From: JAJZAM01 sp027391075
GTDB lineage: Bacteria; Actinomycetota; Acidimicrobiia; Acidimicrobiales; Palsa-688
Assembly (NCBI GenBank): GCA_027391075.1
Contig: DAHYHI010000055.1
Span: forward strand, 62,001 to 126,000
Direction: 5' to 3'
DNA length: 64,000 bases
The notes under the pieces were generated by a model that saw only the letters and a program-made list of their open reading frames with translations, searched no databases and was not told the origin of the DNA. A program made the translations under genes and the position numbers. Positions 52,268-60,026 of the stretch are shown piece after piece; position 1 is the stretch's first letter, and each line of letters opens with the position of its first letter.

Positions 52268-52546
52268 GTGTCGAAGCAGTCGATAGTTTCGAAGGTTGAT
52301 TCAGAGGCACGGGGCTTGGGAGTAACCGACAAGGCGCAGCTCGTGGCTATTGGCGGCGGAGGTGGCTGCGCTTGTTGTAGTCCACAGGCGGGCTCCGCGT
52401 CCGAAGCGCCGGGGACGATGGATGCTTCGTCCGGGGAGGGTGCGCTTGGGGCAAGTTGCGGCCCGTCGTGCGTCGCGGCGGGCTCGTGTGTCTGCGAGGC
52501 CGGCCACGGCGGCCCTGAGTCGCGGCTCGACGGGTTGGTCCGATGA
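52268..52546 (+). CDS. Small cysteine-rich protein, first gene of the MerR-controlled operon
   Basis: A 92-residue protein with seven cysteines in three groups: C34, C36, C37 (GGCACCSP), C64 and C68 (SCGPSC), C74 and C76 (SCVC). A polyglycine run precedes the first group. It has no membrane helix or signal peptide, so it is a probable cytosolic metal-binding or metallothionein-like peptide. A near-perfect AAGGAGG lies 6 nt before GTG 52268. It does not resemble MerP or MerT beyond the CxCC-like group. It ends with ATGA overlap into the DsbA-like gene. The family was not recognised. Confidence 0.7.
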   Translation: MSKQSIVSKVDSEARGLGVTDKAQLVAIGGGGGCACCSPQAGSASEAPGTMDASSGEGALGASCGPSCVAAGSCVCEAGHGGPESRLDGLVR

Positions 52547-53145
52547 GTGCGGGAGGGACGTCGGGGATGGAGCGGGTCGAGGCGTTCTTCGATTTCACGT
52601 GCGAGTTCTCGAACCGGGCCCGCCACTGGCTCGATGCGATGCCGGGAGTGGAGGTGGTGTGGCGGCCGTTCTCGCTGTTGGAGGTCAACCGTCACGACGA
52701 CGCCGGGCCGGTGTTCGACAGGCCGGAGCACGCCGAGAACGTGTCGTTGGTGGCCTTGGCGGTCTTCGAAGCGGTTCGAGCTGCCGGTGGGGACACCGAC
52801 AGCTACCGCCGCCGGATGTTCAGTGCGTGGCACGACGAGCACGACCGCTACGGGAGGCTGTCGAGCGCGGACATTGTCGGCTTCGCCGAATCGGCCGGGC
52901 TGGACGGTTTCGACCACGATACCGCCTTCGCTCGGGTCGCGGCCGAGCACGCAGCGGGTCGGGCGCTGGGTGTGTTCGGCACCCCGACGCTCGTGTTCGG
53001 TGAGGATCAGGCGGTGTTCTTGAAACTCGACGCCGTGCCCGAACCCGACCGGGCCTGGGGACTGTGGCAGGCTGTGCGGGACATGGCGAGCGCCCAGCCA
53101 GATCTGCGGGAATGGCAGCGGGTCAGCCCACCGGGAGTGTCGTGA
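52543..53145 (+). CDS. DsbA-family thioredoxin-fold protein with CxxS active site
   Basis: A 200-residue protein of the DsbA/2-hydroxychromene-2-carboxylate isomerase fold. The active site is FDFTCEFSNRAR: one cysteine in a CxxS arrangement, so it should work by a monothiol mechanism or bind a ligand through one thiol. The cis-proline loop LGVFGTPTLVFGED is intact. It is cytosolic, with no signal peptide. It overlaps the Cys-rich gene by ATGA and the flavoprotein by GTGA. The context suggests handling of thiol-metal adducts or small-thiol mixed disulfides. Confidence 0.82.
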   Translation: MSAGGTSGMERVEAFFDFTCEFSNRARHWLDAMPGVEVVWRPFSLLEVNRHDDAGPVFDRPEHAENVSLVALAVFEAVRAAGGDTDSYRRRMFSAWHDEHDRYGRLSSADIVGFAESAGLDGFDHDTAFARVAAEHAAGRALGVFGTPTLVFGEDQAVFLKLDAVPEPDRAWGLWQAVRDMASAQPDLREWQRVSPPGVS

Positions 53146-54614
53146 AGGTGGATCGTCTGGTGGTGATCGGGGCTGACGCGGCGGGGATGAGCGCGGCGTC
53201 GGTGGCTCGGCGGATGCTCGGCGCCGACCGTCTGGAGATCGTGGCGTTCGATAGGGGCCTTTACACCTCGTACTCGGCGTGCGGGATCCCCTACTTCGTC
53301 GGCAGGCAGGTCGGCGATGTCGGCTCGCTGATCGCCCGGAGCCCCGGGCAGTTCGCGGCGATGGGCATCGACGCACGCCTCGGCCACGAGGTGGTCGAGA
53401 TCGACACCGCCGATCAACAGGTGCGGGTCCGTGCGCTCGCCACGGGCGACGAGCAGGTAGAGGGCTACGACCAGTTGCTCGTGGCGACCGGGGCGGTCCC
53501 TGTCCGCCCGGCGGTGCCCGGCGTCGACGCTGTCGGGGTGTTCGGGGTGCAGACCCTCGACGACGGCCTGGCGTTGCGCTCTTATCTGGAGGCATCCCCG
53601 CCCCGCCGGGCGGTCGTGGTCGGCGGGGGCTACGTCGGCTTGGAACTGGCCGAGGCACTGTGCGCCTGGGGCGCAGAGGTGACCTTCGTCGAGCGGGCCG
53701 CGACGCCCATGACCACCCTGGACCCGGATATGGGCGTCTTGGTCGCCGACGCGATGCGCCGGTTCGGGATGGTCGTTCGCACCGGCGAGACCGTGGAAGG
53801 GATCGAAGTGGACGACGCCGGGCGAGCCCGCGCTGTGATCACCGATCAGGCAAGCGTGCCGGCCGACGTGGTCATTCTAGGTCTCGGGGTTCGCCCCAAC
53901 GTCGCCCTCGCCGAGGCGGCCGGCATCAGCGTCGGTCTGAGCGGGGCGATCGCCGTCGACCGGGGGATGGCGACCAGCGCGGCGGGGGTGTGGGCGGCCG
54001 GGGACTGCGCCGAGAAGCACCATCGCGTCTCCGGGCGGCCGGTCGCCATCGCGCTCGGCACTCATGCGAACAAGCAGGGGCGGACCGCCGGGGTCAACAT
54101 CGCCGGGGGCCACGCGACCTTCCCTGGGGTGCTCGGCACAGCGGTGAGCAAGATCTGCTCGCTCGAGGTGGCCCGCAGCGGTCTCGGCGAGGCCGAGGCG
54201 GCCGCGGCCGGCTTCGACGCGGTCGGGGTCATCACCGAGTCGACCACCCGGGCCGGCTACTACCCCGGGGCCAAGCCCATCAGGGTCAAGCTCGTCGCCG
54301 ACACAGGCACCGGCCGGCTCCTCGGAGCCCAGATCGTCGGTGAGGAGGGCGCGGCCAAGCGTATCGACGTGGTCGCCATGGCGCTGTGGCATCAAATGGC
54401 CGTCGAGGAGATGGTCAACGTTGATATCTCCTACGCCCCGCCGTTCTCTCCCCTGTGGGATCCGATCCTCATCGCAGCACGCAAGACCACCGAACGGCTT
54501 CACGATCAGCGGGGCATTGCGGCCACTCCCGGCCCGGACGCGGCCGGACAGGCGCAAGGCGCGACTCCGGACCCGTCGGAGCGGGCCGGAGCCCGGGCGA
54601 GGAGCGAACCCTGA
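53142..54614 (+). CDS. CoA-disulfide-reductase/Nox-like FAD-NAD(P) oxidoreductase
   Basis: A 490-residue flavoprotein. The N-terminal FAD loop is VIGADAAGMSAAS, a single redox cysteine is Cys47 in YSACGIPYF (as in CoA-disulfide reductase and NADH oxidase), the NAD(P) loop is VVGGGYVGLELAEAL, and the second FAD strand is VWAAGDCAEK. MerA-type CxxxxC is absent, so mercuric ion reduction by the MerA mechanism is not expected. A disordered Pro/Ala/Arg tail of about 40 residues ends the protein. GTG 53142 overlaps the DsbA-like stop. It probably reduces a low-molecular-weight disulfide, or the partner protein, in this operon. Confidence 0.87.
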   Translation: MKVDRLVVIGADAAGMSAASVARRMLGADRLEIVAFDRGLYTSYSACGIPYFVGRQVGDVGSLIARSPGQFAAMGIDARLGHEVVEIDTADQQVRVRALATGDEQVEGYDQLLVATGAVPVRPAVPGVDAVGVFGVQTLDDGLALRSYLEASPPRRAVVVGGGYVGLELAEALCAWGAEVTFVERAATPMTTLDPDMGVLVADAMRRFGMVVRTGETVEGIEVDDAGRARAVITDQASVPADVVILGLGVRPNVALAEAAGISVGLSGAIAVDRGMATSAAGVWAAGDCAEKHHRVSGRPVAIALGTHANKQGRTAGVNIAGGHATFPGVLGTAVSKICSLEVARSGLGEAEAAAAGFDAVGVITESTTRAGYYPGAKPIRVKLVADTGTGRLLGAQIVGEEGAAKRIDVVAMALWHQMAVEEMVNVDISYAPPFSPLWDPILIAARKTTERLHDQRGIAATPGPDAAGQAQGATPDPSERAGARARSEP

Positions 54615-54619
54615 CCAGG

Positions 54620-55210
54620 ATGGCCGCCGGTCGCGATCACCCCGTCGACCAGCACCGACGTCGGTGGCGGCGCCCCCATACTGGGCGTTGGGTGTGGTGG
54701 GCGCTCCCGGCGGTGCTCTGCGTAGCCGCGGACCTGGCCAGCACGGCGTGGGCTCGCGCCTCGCTGTCTTCGAGCCGACCACGCGTGTTCATGGGGGGAT
54801 TGGTCGATCTCCGTCTCGTTGCCAACAGGGGTGCAGCCTTCGGGCTTGGCTCGGGCCATGAGACGCTCGTCGAGGCCGCAGCAGCAGCTCTTCTCGCCGC
54901 GTTGATCGTCATCGCACGGGGCCAGTCGCCCCTGGTTGCGGCCGGGCTCGGCGCCGCCCTGGGTGGAGGGCTCGGCAACCTCTCCGTCCGCTTGACGGGA
55001 CCCGACGGGCCGCTACATTCCCCCGTCGTCGACTGGATCCACCTGTCGTTTTACCCCGAGACGTTCAACCTGGCCGATGTCGCCATCCGTGCCGGTTTGC
55101 TCATCGCGGCGCTCGGTCTGATCGCCGGCCGCACGCGGCGCCGAGCCCGGCCAGCCACCCGACACCGGAATCGCGCCGACACGCCCGCCGCGGAGACGGC
55201 GCCCGGATGA
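54620..55210 (+). CDS. Signal peptidase II-like protein (LspA family)
   Basis: A 196-residue protein with four hydrophobic helices. The LspA motifs are ADLAST (D39), NRGAAFGL (N69), GGGLGN and the catalytic aspartates in VVDWIHLSF (D138) and FNLADVAI (D153). It would cleave lipoprotein signal peptides. Its place inside a metal-type operon recalls the LspA paralogue of lead-resistance (pbr) systems and suggests an accessory copy rather than the housekeeping enzyme. ATG 54620 is 5 nt after the flavoprotein stop, and its end overlaps the transporter start by ATGA. Confidence 0.85.
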   Translation: MAAGRDHPVDQHRRRWRRPHTGRWVWWALPAVLCVAADLASTAWARASLSSSRPRVFMGGLVDLRLVANRGAAFGLGSGHETLVEAAAAALLAALIVIARGQSPLVAAGLGAALGGGLGNLSVRLTGPDGPLHSPVVDWIHLSFYPETFNLADVAIRAGLLIAALGLIAGRTRRRARPATRHRNRADTPAAETAPG

Positions 55211-56136
55211 AGACACCGAACGTGGTCGGTCGCCTCGTCGACCGTCTCGACGGGTTGCTCGTGCCTCTCGTGGTGATCGTCGGCGCCGTCGGTGTCGCCC
55301 TCCCCGGGCCGGGGCGGGCCGTCGACCACTCCGCAGCGATCGACCCCACCCTCGCCGTGCTGGTCCTGACCGCCGGACTGTCCATCGAGGCCGCCCAGCT
55401 ACGACAGCTCCGGGCCCGTCGGGCACGGATCGGCCTCACCCTGGCTGCCACGACCACCCTCCTCCCGCTTCTCGCATGGGCGCTCAGCCGGGCCGCCACC
55501 GGCGGGACCCGCCAGGCCATTCTCGCCGCCGGCGTCGCCCCCTCCGAGGTCGCCTCTATATCCCTCACCGGCCTCGCTGGAGGCGAGATCCCCGTCGCCG
55601 CCGCCCTCCTGATCGCCTCCAGCCTGATCACCGTCGTCACCGCCGGGCCGATCCTCGGCCTCCTCGCTCACACCCCCAACCTGCACCCCACCGGCCTGCT
55701 CGCCACCCTCGCCGCCGTCGTCGCCGCGCCCCTCGCTGCCGGCGCCGTCCTCCGCCCGCTCCTCCAAAAAGCCGAGCCCGCCGCCGACGCGGCCCGTCTC
55801 CTCGGCAGCGTCACGCTGCTCGTCCTGCTGTGGGAGGTGGCCAGTCAGGTACGCCTCGAGGCCAGTTACCTCCTCGCCACCGGCCTGCTGGCCGGCTACC
55901 TGCTCGGCGCCGCCTCCATAGGCGCCATCGTTACCCACGGCCTTGACACCGCAGGAAAGCCTGGCCTCCTGCTCCCTGTGGCCATGCGTGACTTCGCCGT
56001 CGCCGCTGGAGTCGCAGCAGCCGCCTTCGGTCCCGCCTCCACCGGCCCCTTAGGCATCTACGGCCTGCTCGTCCTCCTCTTCGGCGCCCTCACCGCACGA
56101 TGGGGCACCAGAGCCCCCAAACCACATCAAAGCTGA
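55207..56136 (+). CDS. BASS/SBF-family transporter, last gene of the MerR-type operon
   Basis: A 309-residue permease with about ten helices. The core APSEVASISLTGLAGGEIPVAAALLIASS is the cross-over helix region of bile-acid:sodium symporter-fold proteins, and LSIEAAQLRQL is the related N-terminal motif. That fold also includes the arsenite exporter Acr3, but Acr3's conserved cysteine is not seen. It is coupled to the LspA-like gene by ATGA overlap. In this operon it may export a metal-thiol complex or an organic anion; both are inferences. Confidence 0.8.
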   Translation: MKTPNVVGRLVDRLDGLLVPLVVIVGAVGVALPGPGRAVDHSAAIDPTLAVLVLTAGLSIEAAQLRQLRARRARIGLTLAATTTLLPLLAWALSRAATGGTRQAILAAGVAPSEVASISLTGLAGGEIPVAAALLIASSLITVVTAGPILGLLAHTPNLHPTGLLATLAAVVAAPLAAGAVLRPLLQKAEPAADAARLLGSVTLLVLLWEVASQVRLEASYLLATGLLAGYLLGAASIGAIVTHGLDTAGKPGLLLPVAMRDFAVAAGVAAAAFGPASTGPLGIYGLLVLLFGALTARWGTRAPKPHQS

Positions 56137-56264
56137 ATCCCAGCCGACTTTGATCGGCTTTGCTACGGCCCGAGGTTAGGGCGTAGAGTAAAAGTGAGTT
56201 TTCCTTTGGAGTCCAGCAGGATGAGAAGCGAACCGACCCGGACCCGCAGGGGAGGACGGTAACC

Positions 56265-57161
56265 ATGGACAAGCACTACGTCGAAGTTCTCGGACACCGG
56301 ATGGCCTATTTGGACGGGGGTTCTGGATCCCCGATCGTGTTCCTGCACGGTAATCCGACTTCGTCGTTCCTGTGGCGCTCGGTCATACCTCACTTGACCC
56401 CGCTGGGTCGCTGCATCGCTCCGGATCTGATCGGAATGGGCGACTCCGACAAGCTGACCGAAAGCGGGCCCGGGTCGTACCGGTTCGTCGAACACCGCCG
56501 CTACCTCGACGCCTTCCTCGACGCGCTAGGCATCGCCGAGGGGGTGACCCTAGTCATCCACGACTGGGGATCCGCGCTCGGCTTCGACTGGGCCGCCCGC
56601 CACCCCGGTTCGGTGAAGGCCATCGCCTATATGGAGGCCATCGTCTGCCCGGTCACCTGGGACGACTGGCCCGACGCGGCACGAGACATCTTCCAGGCCT
56701 TCCGATCCCCTGCCGGGGACGAGCTGATCCTCGAACGCAACCTGTTCGTCGACGCTGTCCTCCCCGCGAGCATCCAACGCCAGCTCACCGACGCCGAGAT
56801 GGCCGAGTACCGCCGCCCCTTCGCCCGCCCCGGTGAGGACCGCCGTCCCACCCTCACCTGGCCCCGAGAGATCCCCGTCGACGGGGAACCAGCCGACGTG
56901 GTGGAGATCGTCGAGCGCTACGGCGCCTGGCTGGCCACCTCGTCCCATGTCCGGAAGCTCTTCGTGAACGCGGATCCCGGCGCCATCCTGACCGGCCGTC
57001 AACGCCAGCTCTGTCGCAGCTGGCCCAACCAGACCGAGATCACGGTCCCTGGCATCCACTTCATCCAAGAGGACTCAGGCGACCTCATCGGCACAGCTAT
57101 CGCTTCATGGCTGGGAGCATCGACAGATGCAGGAGACTGCACCGATGAAGGGTATAGGTAG
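56265..57161 (+). CDS. Haloalkane dehalogenase (HLD-II type)
   Basis: A 298-residue alpha/beta hydrolase. The halide-stabilising Asn30 is in HGNPTSSFLWR, and Asp100-Trp101 are in LVIHDWGSALG (nucleophile and second halide ligand). Glu124 in AYMEAIVCP is the catalytic acid of subfamily II, and His265 is in VPGIHFIQEDSG. The enzyme hydrolyses carbon-halogen bonds of haloalkanes to alcohols. ATG 56265 has GGGAGG upstream. A type II haloacid dehalogenase starts 3 nt after its stop, so both act in one pathway. Confidence 0.92.
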   Translation: MDKHYVEVLGHRMAYLDGGSGSPIVFLHGNPTSSFLWRSVIPHLTPLGRCIAPDLIGMGDSDKLTESGPGSYRFVEHRRYLDAFLDALGIAEGVTLVIHDWGSALGFDWAARHPGSVKAIAYMEAIVCPVTWDDWPDAARDIFQAFRSPAGDELILERNLFVDAVLPASIQRQLTDAEMAEYRRPFARPGEDRRPTLTWPREIPVDGEPADVVEIVERYGAWLATSSHVRKLFVNADPGAILTGRQRQLCRSWPNQTEITVPGIHFIQEDSGDLIGTAIASWLGASTDAGDCTDEGYR

Positions 57162-57164
57162 TCG

Positions 57165-57848
57165 ATGAGCAGAGTTGAAGTGGTGGTCTTCGACGTGAAC
57201 GAGACGTTGTCGGACCTGGCGCCTATGGGACGGCGTTTCGCGGACGTGGGCTGGCCCGAGGAGACGGCGAAGATCTGGTTCGCTGGGTTGCTGCGTGATG
57301 GGTTCGCACTCACCGCCGCGGGTACGACAGGGCGCTTCGCTAACATCGCCGAAGAGACGCTCCGTGGCATCCTGGCCGGTTCGGCGTCCAGCGTCGACGC
57401 GATGGCCTCCGGCGTCGACGCGGCCGTTGAACACGTCATGGACGGCTTCTTCGAGCTTCCGGTCCACCCTGACGTTCCCGAAGGCATTCGCGTTCTTGCG
57501 GCATCCGGCGCCCGGCTCGTCACGCTGTCCAACGGATCAACCAACGTCGCGGAGGGTCTGTTAGGCACCGCCGGGATCCGCCACCACTTCGAGCGGTTGT
57601 TGTCCGTCGATGATGCTGGAGTGTGGAAGCCCGCACCCGGCGCCTATGCGTACGCAGCGAAGGTCTGTTCCGCTGTCCCCGACGCCATGATGCTCGTCGC
57701 CGTCCACCCCTGGGACATCGACGGGGCAAAGCGAGCCGGAATGAGTGCTGCGTGGATCAACCGCCGGGGACACCGCTACCCGGCCCATTTCCTCGCTCCC
57801 GATTACTCGGTCACAACCGTGTCCGAGCTTGCCGGCTGTATCGGGTAG
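57165..57848 (+). CDS. L-2-haloacid dehalogenase, type II
   Basis: A 227-residue HAD-superfamily hydrolase. The nucleophile is Asp10 in VVFDVNETLSDL; FDVNETL instead of FDAYGTL is typical of actinobacterial type II enzymes. TLSNGSTN forms motif II, WKPAPGAYAYAAK carries the motif III lysine, and AVHPWDIDGAKRAGM is the haloacid-specific motif IV. It converts 2-haloacids to 2-hydroxyacids. ATG 57165 is 3 nt after the haloalkane dehalogenase, giving a route haloalkane, haloalcohol, haloacid, hydroxyacid in which only the intermediate oxidations are missing. Its end overlaps the convergent MFS gene by 46 nt. Confidence 0.9.
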   Translation: MSRVEVVVFDVNETLSDLAPMGRRFADVGWPEETAKIWFAGLLRDGFALTAAGTTGRFANIAEETLRGILAGSASSVDAMASGVDAAVEHVMDGFFELPVHPDVPEGIRVLAASGARLVTLSNGSTNVAEGLLGTAGIRHHFERLLSVDDAGVWKPAPGAYAYAAKVCSAVPDAMMLVAVHPWDIDGAKRAGMSAAWINRRGHRYPAHFLAPDYSVTTVSELAGCIG

Positions 57849-59077
57849 GACCGGCCGGCCACTTTTCGCAGCAGGATGACAGCGACGGCAGATGCCGACA
57901 CGGTCAGCGCAGCGAAGCTGCTCAGTCCTACGAGCGGTCCAGCGGCGTCGATCAGAAAACCGAGACAGACAAGGACCACTGCGATGACCAGATATCCGAC
58001 GAGGTAGAACGCGGCGGCAGTTTGACCCCGGTCGGCTGGCGGGGCCGAGTCGAGCAGGGCGGCCTGAGTGGCACGGTGGGTGATTCCCTGGCCGACCCCC
58101 GCCGCGGCTGCTCCGACGGCGAGCAGCGCCGACTGGCGTTGCGACAAGGCCAGGGGTAGCAGCCCCATGCCTACGGCGAAAACGACGAGGCCCCACCGCA
58201 TCGAAGGGCCGTTCGCGAAGCGCCTGGCGAACAGCTGCGCCGAGGCGGACATGACGAACGCGTCGAACACGATGGCTGCTCCGACGATCGGGTCGGTGGT
58301 GTGCAACACCAAGTCGGCGAAGGTCGGGCCCAGAGCGAAGAACATGGCCGTGCCGACCCAGCCGGCTGAGAAGGCGATTGCGGTGCGAACGAAGAGCGAC
58401 CGCATGCCGGCTGGTACCGACGGGCGCCGGAGCTGGCCGACACCCAACCTCATCCTCGCAGCAGTGCCGGTAGACGTCGCCGGGGCAGCCCTGGTCGGAG
58501 CCAGCTGTCGCGGGAGCATCGCGACGCCGGCCAGGCCGGCGGCGAGGACGACCAGAAACACCAAATACACGAGATGCTCTGGCAAGGGTGCGTAGCGCAC
58601 GAACAGTCCGCTCACCATCGGCCCGATGGCGAGGCCACCGACGACAGCAGCCGAGGCTATCGTCGACGCTCGCGCCACGTTCCCGCTCGGTTCGAGGTCG
58701 GCCAAGGCGGCTGGCCCAGCTGCCGTGACCGCCCCGCTGGCGATGCCGCTGGCTACCCGCCCGGCTATCAGCCAGCCAAGTGCGCCGGACGTAGCGAAGC
58801 ACGCAGCGCTAAGGATCGAGAAACCAAGGGCTGGTACTAGGACTGCCCGGCGCCCGAATAGGTCCGACGCCTGGCCGGCCACGCTCAGCGTGGCCGCTAC
58901 CGTGACCACGTAGGCGACGAAGACCACCGTCAGAGTTGCGGTGGAGAGGTGGTCGACGCTTTGGTAATGCGGGTAGAGGGGCGTGGGCAGGTTGGCGGCG
59001 GCAAGGACCGCGGCGATCGCATAAGCCACCGCCCTGAACCGCCACCCGTCCCGCTTTCCCTCCGGCTGTTCGATCAC
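57803..59077 (-). CDS. MFS transporter
   Basis: A 424-residue permease with about 12 helices. The motif A-like loop is GQASDLFGRRAVLVPALG between helices 2 and 3, and GRVASGIASGAVTAAGPAALADL lies in helix 5. The long loop between helix 6 and 7 is Thr/Ala/Pro-rich. ATG 59077 is the start. It is convergent with the haloacid dehalogenase, whose last 46 nt it overlaps, so it may have been recruited next to the dehalogenation pair by chance. Drug or metabolite efflux is the general role. Confidence 0.87.
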   Translation of the reverse strand: MIEQPEGKRDGWRFRAVAYAIAAVLAAANLPTPLYPHYQSVDHLSTATLTVVFVAYVVTVAATLSVAGQASDLFGRRAVLVPALGFSILSAACFATSGALGWLIAGRVASGIASGAVTAAGPAALADLEPSGNVARASTIASAAVVGGLAIGPMVSGLFVRYAPLPEHLVYLVFLVVLAAGLAGVAMLPRQLAPTRAAPATSTGTAARMRLGVGQLRRPSVPAGMRSLFVRTAIAFSAGWVGTAMFFALGPTFADLVLHTTDPIVGAAIVFDAFVMSASAQLFARRFANGPSMRWGLVVFAVGMGLLPLALSQRQSALLAVGAAAAGVGQGITHRATQAALLDSAPPADRGQTAAAFYLVGYLVIAVVLVCLGFLIDAAGPLVGLSSFAALTVSASAVAVILLRKVAGRSYPIQPASSDTVVTE

Positions 59078-59306
59078 AGGACGCCAGACCGGGCGCTTGG
59101 TATCACCTTCGGCGTCACGGGGTTGACTGAGTTGCGACGACCGCTTCCAGGGCGACTATACCCTCGGTCACAAAAATTGGGCGGTGCTGACTGCCGTTTG
59201 GGCCTCGTCTGTTTGGGCTGGGAGTTGGAGACTTCCCTTCGTTCTCGGGCCCGCGCAACGGCACTCCGCAGGATCAGCTCGCCGCCTACTGTGCCGGCGG
59301 ATGGCG

Positions 59307-60026
59307 TCAGCTTCCGATGGCGTCACGGCGGTGTCCTGCTTGCCAGTCCTCCTCGGCTCCGACCTCGTCCTCGCCGATCCCAAAGGCACGCAGCTGGGGG
59401 GTCTCCCGGAGCGACCGCTTGAGCTCGGCGAACCCGCCGAAACCTGCGAGGGCGACGACGTGGTCCCACAAAGCGACGGCGTCGTCGGCATTCGGGAGCC
59501 GGCTGATGACCGGCCCGAAAAGTGCGGTGCCCTCAGGAGGCTGGAAGTGCAGGATTGGGGTTCCGACGTCACGGCCGACCAGGGTGAGAGCGCGATCGGT
59601 CTCGGCTCCGATCTCGGAGTCGAAAGCGGCGTCCGACACCGCGCCGGCCAGTCCGGCAGGCAGACCGAGCCGTTCGAGGATCGGCGCCACGAAGCCCTCC
59701 GGGTCGTGGTGCAGGTCGGCTTGGCGACCGGGGGCGGAGTCGAAAATCTCAGCGCCATAAGCAGCGTACAGCGCGTCGACCGCTCGGCTTCCGTGGTCCT
59801 TGCGAACAGCGGCTGCGACCCTGAGCAGTTCGAGTCCGGCGTTATGGCCCCGCTCATAGCCGGCAGGGAAGTGGGTGGCGTAGTCGACCTCGGCGTTTAC
59901 CAGGCGCAACGAGATGAACCGCCATTCCACGTCATAGCTGCGCTGCTGGGCGACCTTGCGCACCCACTTGCTTGTCATCCACGCAAACGGGCATACCGGG
60001 TCGAAGTAGAAGTCCAGATCGGCCAT
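59307..60026 (-). CDS. Rv2466c-like DsbA-fold protein with altered active site
   Basis: A 239-residue thioredoxin-fold protein. The N-terminus LDFYFDPVCPFAWMTSKW aligns with the mycothiol-dependent reductase Rv2466c, which has CPWCW here; this copy has CPFAW, so only Cys12 remains. The cis-Pro loop VGRDVGTPILHFQ and the helical insert are normal, and the tail GFGGFAELKRSLRETPQ matches. ATG 60026 overlaps the stop of the redoxin gene. A monothiol, mycothiol-linked role is likely if this organism makes mycothiol. It is the third gene of a peroxiredoxin operon. Confidence 0.8.
   Translation of the reverse strand: MADLDFYFDPVCPFAWMTSKWVRKVAQQRSYDVEWRFISLRLVNAEVDYATHFPAGYERGHNAGLELLRVAAAVRKDHGSRAVDALYAAYGAEIFDSAPGRQADLHHDPEGFVAPILERLGLPAGLAGAVSDAAFDSEIGAETDRALTLVGRDVGTPILHFQPPEGTALFGPVISRLPNADDAVALWDHVVALAGFGGFAELKRSLRETPQLRAFGIGEDEVGAEEDWQAGHRRDAIGS

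Noticed and set aside
51841..53658. A 605-residue minus-strand open frame across the MerR operon
   Set aside because: Low-complexity Arg/Pro/Ser sequence; it runs opposite clear MerR-operon genes and is an artefact of high GC.
53279..54343. A 354-residue plus-strand frame inside the flavoprotein gene
   Set aside because: Almost only Arg, Gly and Ala; a frame shadow of the CoA-disulfide-reductase-like gene.
53142..54614. Mercuric reductase (merA) for the flavoprotein
   Set aside because: It lacks the CxxxxC active-site pair and the C-terminal cysteine pair of MerA; the single Cys47 context is that of CoA-disulfide reductase/NADH oxidase.
57561..58802. A 413-residue minus-strand frame overlapping the MFS transporter
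   Set aside because: Arg-rich with no helices, whereas the neighbouring frame gives a normal 12-helix transporter.
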